30,543 bases of DNA, taken from contig CAZLGG010000044.1 of the NCBI GenBank assembly GCA_964559135.1, positions 1 through 30,543 on the forward strand, in the 5' to 3' direction. The notes under the pieces are model-generated. The model was not told the origin of the DNA. It saw nothing but the letters and a program-made list of their open reading frames with translations, and searched no databases. Shown piece after piece: positions 6,019-14,127 of the stretch. Source of the DNA: DRQF01 sp964559135. GTDB lineage: Bacteria > Planctomycetota > GCA-002687715 > DRQF01. Made by a program: the position numbers and the translations under genes. Positions within the stretch are counted from its first letter, which is position 1. Each line of letters starts with the position of its first letter.

Positions 6019-7773
6019 GTGTCGGACGTCTCGACCGTCGATTCTCGAACCCGCAATCCGGGGGCCGCCGACGCCTTCGAGTCCTACCGTATCCTCCTGG
6101 CGGAAGACGATGCTCTCAACCGACGTGTGGTTCGCGCTCTCCTCGAGCACCTCGGGCACGATGTCGTGACCGCCGAGAATGGAGAAGAAGCGGTTGCGGA
6201 GTTCAAGCGGCGGGTGCCGGACATCGTTCTCATGGATGTGTCGATGCCGGTGATGGATGGACTCGAAGCCACGCGCCTCATCAAGGAAGCATCCGCCGAT
6301 CGCTTCGTGCCGGTCATTTTCCTGACGGCGGTGGAGGGGGCCGAAGCGCTCCATCGGTGCGTCCAATGCGGCGGCGACGATTTCCTCTCCAAGCCGGCCA
6401 ACGAACCGATTCTGCATGCCAAGATTCGATCCTTTGGGCGAATTCGTCGACTTCATGAAAAGCTTCGCGGGCAGAAGGATAATCTCGTCCGCCACAGCTT
6501 GGCGACCCAGGCGGAACTGGAGGTTGCAGAACAAGTCTTCCAGAGGATCATGTCTCGAGGGGCGCTGGACTCAGCTCTGCTCAGCTACCGCATCTCACCG
6601 GCCTCCCTTTTCAACGGAGATCTTCTCGTCGCATGCCACACTCCCAACGGTGCGCTTCGTGTGCTCCTCGCCGATTTCACGGGTCACGGATTGCCGGCGG
6701 CCATCGGGGCTCTTCCGACGTCCGAGGTCTTCTACGCCATGACCCGCAAGGGGTGCGGTGTCTCCGACGTCGTCTACGAACTCAATCGACGTCTCCTCGA
6801 CTGCCTTCCGCAGTCGATTTTCTGCGCGGCGGCTCTCATCGACTTCGATGAAGTCGAGCGGAAACTCGAGATCTGGAACGGAGGCCTGCCCGACCTCCTA
6901 CTCGTGCCCGCGGGAGGCGGTCCGGTCCGCCATTTCGCGTCTCGCCATCTGGCCCTCGGGATTCGCCCGGCCAACTACGAGTATGGGCAAACCGACGTCG
7001 TCTCATTCTCCAAGAATGCTCGGATTTACGGATACACCGACGGGCTGATCGAATCGGTCGACAGCGAGGGCGAGATGTTCGGCATGGAGAGGTTGGAGGA
7101 ACTCCTCGCATCCGGACGGAGACGCGACGACGTGATGGACCTCATCGTCGACGCCCAGGCTCGTCACGGAGGTGGATCCGTTCAGGAAGACGACATCACG
7201 GTGTTCGAGCTTCGCAGCCCCGAGTCTGGAGAATCGCTGGGTCAAGAGACGTCCGCGGTTGCCATGCCGGCGCTCCCGGCGGAAGCCTCCATCGCGCCGT
7301 TTCGAATCTCGTGGGAGTTTCCGGCGGAAGCCATTCGCAATACCGATCCTGTTCCTCTCATCATGCACGTTCTGGGTGAGCTCGGCTTCGGAGAGAACCA
7401 CTCGAGCGCCCTGTTCGTCATCCTGTCGGAACTTTTCAACAATGCCGTGGACCACGGGCTTCTGAACCTCTCCTCTGAGATGAAACAGGATGCGGATGGT
7501 TTCCTCCGGTTCTACGCCTCGAGAGCGAAAGCGCTCGAGAAGCTCGTCGAAGGCCACGTCCTTTTCGATATCGAGTTCGGCAGCTCTTCGACGGGAGGCG
7601 CCTTGGAGATCGTCGTGGAAGACGATGGCCCGGGATTCGATCCGAAGGATCTACCCGGCGCTGACGAGGCGACCCTCCACGGCCGAGGCCTTCGTCTCGT
7701 CGAATCCCTCACCCGAGAGATGACGTTCTTGGGGCGGGGCAATCGGGTTCGAGTCGTCTACGCCCCCGATTGA
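6019..7773 (+). CDS. Response regulator fused to PP2C phosphatase and HATPase kinase (HsbR/CrsR-like)
   Basis: A 584-aa cytoplasmic switch protein starting at GTG 6019 behind GAGGAGGGA. Residues 23-140 are a receiver domain with the acidic pair at 30-31, phospho-acceptor D73 (VLMDVSMP), T103 and K125. Residues about 185-400 are a SpoIIE/RsbU-type PP2C phosphatase with metal ligands in NGD (D201), ADFTGHG (D219), YTDG (D341) and QEDDI. Residues about 425-580 are a GHKL ATPase of the RsbW type, with N box ELFNNAVDHG (471-480), EDDGPGF (534-540) and HGRGLRLV (554-561). It therefore carries both the phosphatase and the kinase for the STAS protein encoded just upstream, gated by phosphorylation from an unlinked histidine kinase. 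No sigma factor or anti-sigma gene is next to it. Confidence 0.92.
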   Translation: MSDVSTVDSRTRNPGAADAFESYRILLAEDDALNRRVVRALLEHLGHDVVTAENGEEAVAEFKRRVPDIVLMDVSMPVMDGLEATRLIKEASADRFVPVIFLTAVEGAEALHRCVQCGGDDFLSKPANEPILHAKIRSFGRIRRLHEKLRGQKDNLVRHSLATQAELEVAEQVFQRIMSRGALDSALLSYRISPASLFNGDLLVACHTPNGALRVLLADFTGHGLPAAIGALPTSEVFYAMTRKGCGVSDVVYELNRRLLDCLPQSIFCAAALIDFDEVERKLEIWNGGLPDLLLVPAGGGPVRHFASRHLALGIRPANYEYGQTDVVSFSKNARIYGYTDGLIESVDSEGEMFGMERLEELLASGRRRDDVMDLIVDAQARHGGGSVQEDDITVFELRSPESGESLGQETSAVAMPALPAEASIAPFRISWEFPAEAIRNTDPVPLIMHVLGELGFGENHSSALFVILSELFNNAVDHGLLNLSSEMKQDADGFLRFYASRAKALEKLVEGHVLFDIEFGSSSTGGALEIVVEDDGPGFDPKDLPGADEATLHGRGLRLVESLTREMTFLGRGNRVRVVYAPD

Positions 7774-7779
7774 TCCCTC

Positions 7780-8682
7780 TCAGAGCTTGCGCAGCTCTCG
7801 CGGTTTCTTCGCCGTGTCGGGAATATCCCAGGCCACAATCCACTTCTTGCCGACCAAGTGGAAGCCGCGAGCCCTCAGACGTTTCTCCATGTCGGGCATG
7901 TGAGCGGCCCCGTAAAAGATCCCGAGCTTCTTCTTGCCCGCCGCCAACTGTTCGTCCAGAACCTCCATGGCCCTTCGGTTCCGCTCGTGAATGAGGACGC
8001 TGTTTTTTCCCCCCGCCATCATCTGCTCGACCGGGTCCAACTGCTTCGCGAAGATGTACTTCAATTGGGCCGCCCGATTCGGGCTCATCAAGGCCGCAAG
8101 GATGGCTCCCAGAGGGGCCTGTGCCTTGGGGTTTTTCCTGGCGGCGCGCATGGAGTCCACCATGATGTCGAGAAACATCGTGAACATGTTCTGGCCGCGC
8201 TCATGGAGTTTGCGATTCAGCTCGGAAGGCGTGAGGTCGGCGTGAATGAAATTGTCTTGGCTGTAGTCGATTCCATCCAGCTGGAATTCCAAGTCGAGAG
8301 CGTTCTTCATCGCCCGTTGAATGAGGGAAATCAGGCTCGAACTCTTGCGGTCCTGCCGCAACTTCGCGCTTCCTTTGGGTGCGACCAGCTCGAAGAGCAG
8401 TGCATCATAGGCCTTGAATGACTTCTTCAGCTTCTCGTAGTAGGCCGAATCCGCGATGTGAACCGCGGCGATGAGGGCGACCTTGCGGCCCTTGTCATCC
8501 TCGTATGTCGCAATGGCCGTCTGGAACTCCCCTCCGAGACGCCCGCGTTTGATGAAACGGGTAAAGCCCGTCTCGGAACTCTTGACGGCTGGTGTCGTCG
8601 CCGTCTCCTGAGCGGCCAGGGGGAAGGTCCATGTTGCCAGAAGGAGCAGGCAGGTCGTAAGGGAGGCGGGTCTCTTCGTCAT
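7780..8682 (-). CDS. Secreted TraB/TIKI-family protein
   Basis: A 300-aa protein starting at ATG 8682 with AGGAG 7 nt upstream; the frame extends further upstream but without a start as good. Residues 1-25 form a signal peptide (MTKRPASLTT, a hydrophobic core, then PLAAQ). The mature part has the TraB/TIKI (EreA/ChaN-like superfamily) pattern: AAVHIAD (H75), a LLFELVAPKG strand with E98, a conserved NRRAMEVLDE helix, and YGAAHMPDMEKRLRARGF near the end. Animal TIKI members are metalloproteases and bacterial members are mostly uncharacterised, so a metal-dependent periplasmic hydrolase is an inference. The gene converges with the HsbR-like gene (6-nt gap). Confidence 0.8.
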   Translation of the reverse strand: MTKRPASLTTCLLLLATWTFPLAAQETATTPAVKSSETGFTRFIKRGRLGGEFQTAIATYEDDKGRKVALIAAVHIADSAYYEKLKKSFKAYDALLFELVAPKGSAKLRQDRKSSSLISLIQRAMKNALDLEFQLDGIDYSQDNFIHADLTPSELNRKLHERGQNMFTMFLDIMVDSMRAARKNPKAQAPLGAILAALMSPNRAAQLKYIFAKQLDPVEQMMAGGKNSVLIHERNRRAMEVLDEQLAAGKKKLGIFYGAAHMPDMEKRLRARGFHLVGKKWIVAWDIPDTAKKPRELRKL

Positions 8683-9087
8683 CGTGTTCTCCTGGGAAGC
8701 CCAACCGGCTGCGTCGGGCCGCCGGCTTCGTTGGGGCCGTTCGTTCACTCTAACCCCGGCCTGGCGACGACGGTAAGCATGGCGCGGTCCCCGGTCGCCC
8801 GTTCGATCTCGTCCCTATACGATGCCCGTCGACGATCATTGCAAACTCTTCGGCGCAGCGCCGGAAATGGGCGGTGAGGGGTTCAAAAGTGCGCTCGATG
8901 GACGTTTTCTCACCCCCCTCTTGCGGGATGGACCCCCGCGGGGGAGTCAGCCCGAGAACGTTCGAGTTCGACCTTGACGAAGAGGACCCGGATCGCCATC
9001 CTTCTCCGGCGATTCCCGACGCCCGTCCAGACTCATCCGGGATGCCCCCAGGGTCCGTCCGAATTCGATTCGCGAAAGGAAACAAAC
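8683..9087. other. Divergent intergenic region between the TraB-like gene and icd
   Basis: About 400 nt with no credible gene; a plus-strand frame is open from 8974 but has no start signal before 9088. On the minus strand TTGCAA (8844-8839) and TATAGG (8819-8814), 19 nt apart, could be a weak promoter for the TraB-like gene. A perfect CCCCCGCGGGGG palindrome lies at 8933-8944. I saw no convincing promoter for icd. Confidence 0.3.
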
Positions 9088-10311
9088 GTGGCCAAGATCA
9101 AGGTGAGAAACCCCATCGTGGAGCTCGATGGGGACGAGATGACTCGGATCATCTGGCAGTTCATCAAGGACAAACTGATCCTTCCGTATCTGGACCTGGA
9201 ACTCGTCTACTTCGATCTCTCCATCCAGAATCGGGATGCGACGGACGACCAGGTGACCGTCGAGGCCGCCCATGCCATCAAGGAGTACGGCGTGGGCGTG
9301 AAGTGCGCGACGATCACCCCGGACGAGGCGCGGGTGACGGAGTTCGGCCTCAAGAAGATGTGGAGGTCGCCCAACGGGACGATTCGAAACATCCTCGGCG
9401 GTACCGTGTTCCGGGCCCCCATCATCTGCAAGAACGTCCCGCGGCTCGTGCCCGGCTGGAAGAAGCCGATCGTCATCGGCCGTCACGCTTTCGGTGATCA
9501 GTACCGAGCCACGGACTTCGTCGTCGAGGGCCCCGGCCGCCTCACCATGCGGTTCGAACCCGCGGATGGTGGCAAGGCCGTCGAGCACGAGGTCTTCGAG
9601 TATCCGGGCGGCGGCGTGGCCATGGCGATGTACAACTTGGACGACTCCATTCGCGGGTTCGCCAGAGCCTGCTTCAACTACGGGCTGGACGTGGGGTGGT
9701 CGGTGTATCTCTCCACGAAGAACACGATCCTCAAGGCGTACGACGGCCGGTTCAAGGACCTCTTCATGGAGGTGTTCGATGCGGAGTTCAAGGATCGATT
9801 CGAAGCGGCGGGGATTCACTACGAGCATCGACTGATCGATGACATGGTCGCGGCCGCGCTCAAGTGGGAGGGAGGCTTCGTCTGGGCCTGCAAGAATTAT
9901 GACGGCGACGTTCAGTCGGACATCGTCGCCCAAGGTTTCGGCTCGTTGGGGTTGATGACGAGCGTCTTGATGACGCCGGACGGCAAGACCGTCGAGGCCG
10001 AGGCGGCCCACGGAACGGTGACTCGCCACTACCGGCTCCACCAGCAGGGCAAGGAGACCTCCACCAATCCCATCGCATCCATTTTTGCGTGGACGCGGGC
10101 TCTGACGTATCGCGGTCGATTCGACGACACTCCCGAGGTCTCGCGATTTGCCGAAACTCTCGAGAAGGTCTGCGTGGATACCGTCGAATCGGGGTACATG
10201 ACGAAGGATCTGGCGCTCCTCATCGGAAGCGATACGCCCTGGATGACGACGCAAGAGTTTCTGGCGAAGCTCGACGAGAATCTCGAGACCGCCATGGGCG
10301 ACGATTCCTGA
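9088..10311 (+). CDS. icd: NADP-dependent isocitrate dehydrogenase (eukaryote-like, dimeric type)
   Basis: A 407-aa protein starting at GTG 9088, with GAAAGGAAA upstream. It is collinear over its whole length with the dimeric NADP-IDH family also found in mitochondria. Features are VELDGDEMTRIIWQ at the N-terminus, the isocitrate-binding segment MWRSPNGTIRNILGGTVFR, the block KPIVIGRHAFGDQYRATDF, the metal-site region KNYDGDVQSDIVAQGFGSLG, and the cofactor segment EAEAAHGTVTRHYR followed by ETSTNPIASIFAWTR. It oxidises isocitrate to 2-oxoglutarate in the TCA cycle and supplies NADPH in the cytoplasm. Its stop is 2 nt before the peroxiredoxin start, so the two are probably co-transcribed and may serve redox balance together. 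Confidence 0.95.
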   Translation: MAKIKVRNPIVELDGDEMTRIIWQFIKDKLILPYLDLELVYFDLSIQNRDATDDQVTVEAAHAIKEYGVGVKCATITPDEARVTEFGLKKMWRSPNGTIRNILGGTVFRAPIICKNVPRLVPGWKKPIVIGRHAFGDQYRATDFVVEGPGRLTMRFEPADGGKAVEHEVFEYPGGGVAMAMYNLDDSIRGFARACFNYGLDVGWSVYLSTKNTILKAYDGRFKDLFMEVFDAEFKDRFEAAGIHYEHRLIDDMVAAALKWEGGFVWACKNYDGDVQSDIVAQGFGSLGLMTSVLMTPDGKTVEAEAAHGTVTRHYRLHQQGKETSTNPIASIFAWTRALTYRGRFDDTPEVSRFAETLEKVCVDTVESGYMTKDLALLIGSDTPWMTTQEFLAKLDENLETAMGDDS

Positions 10312-10313
10312 AG

Positions 10314-10793
10314 ATGGCCATCGAGATCGACAAGAGGGCCCCGGCGTTCACGCTGCCGGATTCGTCGGGCGAGAAACATCGTCTGACGGAGCATGCCGGG
10401 CGCTGGGTCGTCCTCTACTTCTATCCTCGGGACGACACGCCCGCGTGTACGACGGAGGCGAAGGATTTCACGCGGCTGCTCCCCCGGTTTCAGCGGGCGG
10501 ATACAGCCGTGTTCGGTTGCAGCCCGGACGACTTGGATTCGCATCGCAAGTTCGAGGCCAAGCACAAGATCAAAGTGCCGCTGCTTTCCGACCCGAGCCG
10601 CAAGGTGATGGCCAAGTATGAGGCTTGGGGACCCAAGACGAGGTCTGGGAAGGTCACCGAGGGAGTGATTCGCTCCACCGTCATCATCGACCCCAGGGGC
10701 CGGATCGCCCATCGCTGGAAGCGTGTGCAGGCGCGGGGTCACGCCGAGCGCGTCCTGGCCAAACTCGCGTCTCTGCAGGCGCGTCACGAGTAG
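10314..10793 (+). CDS. bcp: Peroxiredoxin of the Bcp/PrxQ family
   Basis: A 159-aa thiol peroxidase. The peroxidatic cysteine is C45 in PRDDTPACTTEAKDF, after the typical WVVLYFYP strand; family residues follow in LLSDPSRKVMAKYEAWG and a STVIIDPRGRI strand. The enzyme reduces hydroperoxides with thioredoxin. The usual resolving cysteine five residues after the peroxidatic one is missing. C69 (FGCSPDD) is the only other cysteine and may resolve instead, or the enzyme may be 1-Cys. The start, 2 nt after the icd stop, lacks its own clear ribosome-binding site, which points to coupling with icd. Confidence 0.92.
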   Translation: MAIEIDKRAPAFTLPDSSGEKHRLTEHAGRWVVLYFYPRDDTPACTTEAKDFTRLLPRFQRADTAVFGCSPDDLDSHRKFEAKHKIKVPLLSDPSRKVMAKYEAWGPKTRSGKVTEGVIRSTVIIDPRGRIAHRWKRVQARGHAERVLAKLASLQARHE

Positions 10794-10811
10794 GAGTAGA
10801 CGGACTCGATC

Positions 10812-11534
10812 TCAGGGGGCGCGCATTCGAAAGGATGCTTCCATGGGAAGATGGTCGGAAATCCGAATCCACGGTTCTCCCTGCAAGACCTGAAGCGATT
10901 CGAGCTCGAGGCCTCGCCAGTACAGCCGATCGAGGGACAGAAGCGGCCGCAGATTGGGATAGCTCGCATGATCGACGGCGTGCAGATGGGCCCTGGAACT
11001 CTCCACTCCGCAGCGCTCGCGCACGAAGCCATCCAGGCGTCCCGTCCAGTCGTTGAAGTCGCCTCCCAGGATGAAGGGTTGGTCCTTGACGACCAACGCT
11101 TCGATCACCTCCGCGATCCGCGCCACCTGCCGCCGCCTTTGCCGCCTATTCAGGCCGAGGTGCGTGTTGAACACGTGGAGCGGTCGTCCCTCGACACCGA
11201 CGAGCGCCCAGAGGACGCCCCTGCGTTCGATCGGATTCGTCGAGAGGTCGAAATTCCGGGAAGCGAGAACGTCAAAACGGGTGAGCGTCGCGTTGCCGTG
11301 ATGTCCCCTGGAGTAGACGGCATTGGCGCCGTAGGCCGCCGGGATGCCCAGCCGTTCCGAGATTTCGGCGGTCTGGTTGGCGCCGCCCGGCCCGTAGGAG
11401 TGAAAGACTTCCTGGCAGAGGACGATGTCGGGATTTCGACTCATCAAGGCCTCGCCGATCTCCCCGGAGCTCGTGCGATGGCGCCAGCCCCCCTTGGCCT
11501 TTCGAATGTTGTAGCTGATGAGACGAAGACGCAC
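10812..11534 (-). CDS. Endonuclease/exonuclease/phosphatase (EEP) family hydrolase
   Basis: A 240-aa protein read from GTG 11534; GAAGG lies about 10 nt upstream. EEP-fold motifs are in order: LISYNIRKAKGG at the N-terminus, PDIVLCQEVF with the metal-binding Glu, VFNTHLGLNRRQRRRQ with the catalytic His, ILGGDFNDW with the Asp and Asn, and ISDHLPMEASF with the final Asp-His. Members cleave phosphodiester or phosphomonoester bonds of nucleic acids, sphingomyelin or inositol phosphates. No signal peptide is seen, so this is a cytoplasmic phosphohydrolase of unknown substrate. It follows the epimerase gene by 24 nt in the same direction and converges with bcp (18-nt gap). Confidence 0.87.
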   Translation of the reverse strand: MRLRLISYNIRKAKGGWRHRTSSGEIGEALMSRNPDIVLCQEVFHSYGPGGANQTAEISERLGIPAAYGANAVYSRGHHGNATLTRFDVLASRNFDLSTNPIERRGVLWALVGVEGRPLHVFNTHLGLNRRQRRRQVARIAEVIEALVVKDQPFILGGDFNDWTGRLDGFVRERCGVESSRAHLHAVDHASYPNLRPLLSLDRLYWRGLELESLQVLQGEPWIRISDHLPMEASFRMRAP

Positions 11535-11558
11535 GTGGCATTGCCTTCACTGTCGGGC

Positions 11559-12110
11559 TCAGAAGAGGTCCGTCACCTCATCGAGCGTGGGGTTGACTCG
11601 GTCTTTCGGTGAAAGAGTGACGTCTTCCTCGGCGACCCCCCAGGCGATTCCGAGGGCGGGGTCGTTCCAGAGCAATCCGCGCTCGTGATCGGGAGCGTAG
11701 GGTGCGCTGACTTTGTAGAGGACTTCCGTTTCTTCGCAAAGCGTGAGGAATCCGTGGGCGAAGCCCGCGGGGACGAGGAGTTGTCGCCAGTTGTCCGCGC
11801 TGAGTTCCACGGCCACGTGTCTTCCGAATGTGGCCGAGTTCCTGCGAAGGTCGACGGCGACGTCGAGGATCGCTCCGCGAACGACGCGAATCAGTTTATT
11901 CTGGGCGAAGGGAGGCATTTGATAGTGGAGACCCCTCAGTACGCCCTTGGAGCCCGAACGCGAATGATTGTCCTGGACCCAATCGCAGGGCAGGCCCGCG
12001 GCCTCGAAGGCCTCCTGTTTCCAAACTTCGGAGAAGAACCCCCGTTCGTCTCCATGTCGAACGGGGGTGACGATGATGACGCCGGGAAGATCCGTGGGTG
12101 TGATGTCCAT
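11559..12110 (-). CDS. rfbC: dTDP-4-dehydrorhamnose 3,5-epimerase (RmlC/RfbC)
   Basis: A 183-aa protein of normal length for the cupin-fold epimerase of dTDP-L-rhamnose synthesis. Diagnostic segments are PVRHGDERGFFSEVW, QDNHSRSGSKGVLRGLHYQ with the catalytic His, KLIRVVRGAILDVAVDLRR, LVPAGFAHGFLTL, and LYKVSAPYAPDHERGLLWND with the catalytic Tyr region. It converts dTDP-4-keto-6-deoxyglucose to dTDP-4-keto-rhamnose for surface polysaccharide. The other rml genes (rfbA, rfbB, rfbD) are not in the window, so it is an orphan copy here. A ribosome-binding site ahead of ATG 12110 is weak. It lies 18 nt after the diguanylate cyclase stop. Confidence 0.93.
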   Translation of the reverse strand: MDITPTDLPGVIIVTPVRHGDERGFFSEVWKQEAFEAAGLPCDWVQDNHSRSGSKGVLRGLHYQMPPFAQNKLIRVVRGAILDVAVDLRRNSATFGRHVAVELSADNWRQLLVPAGFAHGFLTLCEETEVLYKVSAPYAPDHERGLLWNDPALGIAWGVAEEDVTLSPKDRVNPTLDEVTDLF

Positions 12111-12128
12111 GGCGGATTCTGAGAGATC

Positions 12129-13160
12129 CTATGCGTTCAGTCCAGGGGCAAGGGGCGGCTCGGGGGGCGGGTCGGCGATCACGAACCCATCTCGCCCCTC
12201 GGCCTTCGCGACATAGAGGGCCTTGTCGGCCCGTTCAAGGAGCGCCCTCAGGGACGGGTCCCCCGCTTCGACCGCTCCACCGACGGAGGCGGTTTGCGTG
12301 TGACGATGGATTCCGATGCTCATCGGCTGGCGGATGGCTTCCCTCAGGCGTCGTGCGACTTCGCGACACTCCTCGATTCCGCAGTCGGGCAACACGACGA
12401 GGAATTCATCTCCGCCGTAGCGCCCCACGGCATCGTAGGGCCGAAGGTGGGCACGCATGCGCGCTACGGATTGTGCAAGGACCTGATCGCCCACGCCGTG
12501 GCCCAGGCGGTCATTCACGCTCTTGAAATGATCCAGATCCACGACCAGCAGTCCCATGTGCTGTCCGTAGCGCTTGTTTCGACTCCACTCTTCCTTGGCC
12601 TTCTCGAAGATTCCTCGCCGATTGAGCCCCCGCGTGAGAGTGTCTCGTCGTGCGCGATCCTCCACGATCTCCAATTGCTCTTGGGTCCTCACCTGTCGCC
12701 ACACGGAGACGAGCAAGATCGCCGCCAGGACCAAGTTGGCAAGAACCAGTTGGTGCAGACGTCGCACCGATTGGTTGACATCGATTTGGATGCGGTGGAC
12801 CTGGCGCCGGGCCTCTCCGTTCAGTTCAGAGAGACTCCGGGCCACTTCCCCGGCTGCCGCGTCGTCCTTGATGAGCTTCCGCAGATTCCCGAGGAATAGA
12901 TCGCGACGTGGAGAGGCCGGCAGGGCCGACTCGGTGCGCAGAGCCGCTCGCCGGACGGCCGTTGTTCCGGCGTCGGAGTCGTCGGCGAGGGCGAGCAGGA
13001 CATCCCCCACGATCCCGTCGATCGCAACCTGCTCCTCGAAGGCGGTTTCCAGGGCCATGAGGTTGGACTCCAGGGACCACCAGAGCGCGAAACTCCACCC
13101 CGCCACTCCGACGACGGTGATGACCAGAAGCGTTCGGAAGGTCCTGAGGAGTCGGCTCAT
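12129..13160 (-). CDS. Membrane-bound GGDEF diguanylate cyclase
   Basis: A 343-aa protein. Membrane segments lie at about residues 8-28 and 136-154, bracketing a ~105-residue, mostly helical periplasmic sensor region of no recognised family. A GGDEF domain follows at about 165-330. The active-site loop is intact (RYGGDEFLVVLP, 247-258), and an RxxD inhibitory c-di-GMP site (RPYD, 240-243) sits the canonical five residues before it. VVDLDHFKSVND carries the metal and nucleotide-binding residues. It should make cyclic di-GMP from GTP in response to an envelope signal, with product inhibition. It probably leads the minus-strand unit with rfbC and the EEP gene, so c-di-GMP and surface sugar synthesis may be co-expressed. 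Confidence 0.93.
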   Translation of the reverse strand: MSRLLRTFRTLLVITVVGVAGWSFALWWSLESNLMALETAFEEQVAIDGIVGDVLLALADDSDAGTTAVRRAALRTESALPASPRRDLFLGNLRKLIKDDAAAGEVARSLSELNGEARRQVHRIQIDVNQSVRRLHQLVLANLVLAAILLVSVWRQVRTQEQLEIVEDRARRDTLTRGLNRRGIFEKAKEEWSRNKRYGQHMGLLVVDLDHFKSVNDRLGHGVGDQVLAQSVARMRAHLRPYDAVGRYGGDEFLVVLPDCGIEECREVARRLREAIRQPMSIGIHRHTQTASVGGAVEAGDPSLRALLERADKALYVAKAEGRDGFVIADPPPEPPLAPGLNA

Positions 13161-13273
13161 TCAGTCATCCGTCTCGTTGGCTGTCCCTCGACATCTGGTC
13201 GTTCATCGATCCGTCGCCTATGCTTTTCTGCGGCACGAACTCACGAACACGGCGTGTCAGGAGCATGAATAGT

Positions 13274-14074
13274 ATGACACCTCTCAGGATATTTGCTTGG
13301 CTGGGCTTTGTCACCGCCGTCGCTTGCGGCCAGACGCAGCCCGAGAAGACCTCGGCGCCCAAGACCATCACGCTGAAGGCGAAGGATGGCCTCGAGATCA
13401 CTGGAGATCTTTATGTCGCGGCTTCCAAGGACGCTCCGTTCATCCTGTTGTGCCACCAAGCCGGTTCTTCCCGGGGAGAGTATCGCAAGATCGCTCCGCG
13501 CCTCGTCAGGGCCGGCTACAATTGCTTGGCCATCGATCAGCGTTCGGGGAAGGGCGGGAATCGCGTGGCCTCCAACGTCGAGAACGAGACGGCGCGCCGG
13601 GCGAAGAAAGCTGGTTTGACGCAGGACTATCTGTCAGCGCGGCAGGACCTGGAGGCCGGTCTGGACTGGGCCTCCGCCCATGGCTTCACGGGCAAGAAGG
13701 TCCTGTGGGGGTCCTCCTATTCCTCGTCCCTGACGCTCCTCGTCGCCCCGGATCGAAAGGACCTGGCGGCCGCCCTGGCGTTCTCGCCCGGCGAATATTT
13801 CCGAGGGCACCCGGGCCTCGTGACGAAAGCGGTGAAGCGTCTGACGATTCCTGTGATGATCATCTCGCCGGAGAGAGAGCGAACGGGTTCGGAGCCGCTC
13901 TTCGAGGCATGTGCCTCCAAGAAGAAGGTCTATCTCGTCGGGCCGAAGCTCCTCCACGGCTCGCGCACTCTGATTTGGCCGAAGGATCCGGAACCCACCT
14001 GGAAATCCGTGATGGCGTTTCTGAACACCCATGTCCCACCTGTGGCCAAGAGGTCGGCATCTCAGAAGGACTGA
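13274..14074 (+). CDS. Secreted alpha/beta hydrolase (dienelactone-hydrolase-like), probable lipoprotein
   Basis: A 266-aa protein. ATG 13274 is preferred because AGGAG ends 10 nt before it; ATG 13265 is too close to that site. Residues 1-18 form a signal peptide ending VTAVACGQ, where the Cys fits a weak lipobox. The mature part has an alpha/beta-hydrolase layout: a LLCHQAGSSRGEYRKIAP oxyanion-strand region, then YNCLAIDQRSGKGG, a nucleophile elbow in VLWGSSYSSSL (a GxSxS form, not the usual GxSxG), and a late His in LLHGSRTL. An esterase, lipase or lactonase role in the envelope is inferred. The gene is divergent from the GGDEF gene and 53 nt upstream of pncB. Confidence 0.75.
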   Translation: MTPLRIFAWLGFVTAVACGQTQPEKTSAPKTITLKAKDGLEITGDLYVAASKDAPFILLCHQAGSSRGEYRKIAPRLVRAGYNCLAIDQRSGKGGNRVASNVENETARRAKKAGLTQDYLSARQDLEAGLDWASAHGFTGKKVLWGSSYSSSLTLLVAPDRKDLAAALAFSPGEYFRGHPGLVTKAVKRLTIPVMIISPERERTGSEPLFEACASKKKVYLVGPKLLHGSRTLIWPKDPEPTWKSVMAFLNTHVPPVAKRSASQKD

Positions 14075-14127
14075 CGTCCTGGAAGGGCCCGCACACACTC
14101 CTCTCTCGTGGGAAGGATCGGTCACCG

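Noticed and set aside
8933..8944. CCCCCGCGGGGG palindrome as a terminator
   Set aside because: No loop and no T-run on either strand; not a terminator, and no gene ends nearby.
13297..14127. Long N-terminal extension of pncB
   Set aside because: It is an alternate frame of the secreted hydrolase gene; the family start and ribosome-binding site fix 14128.
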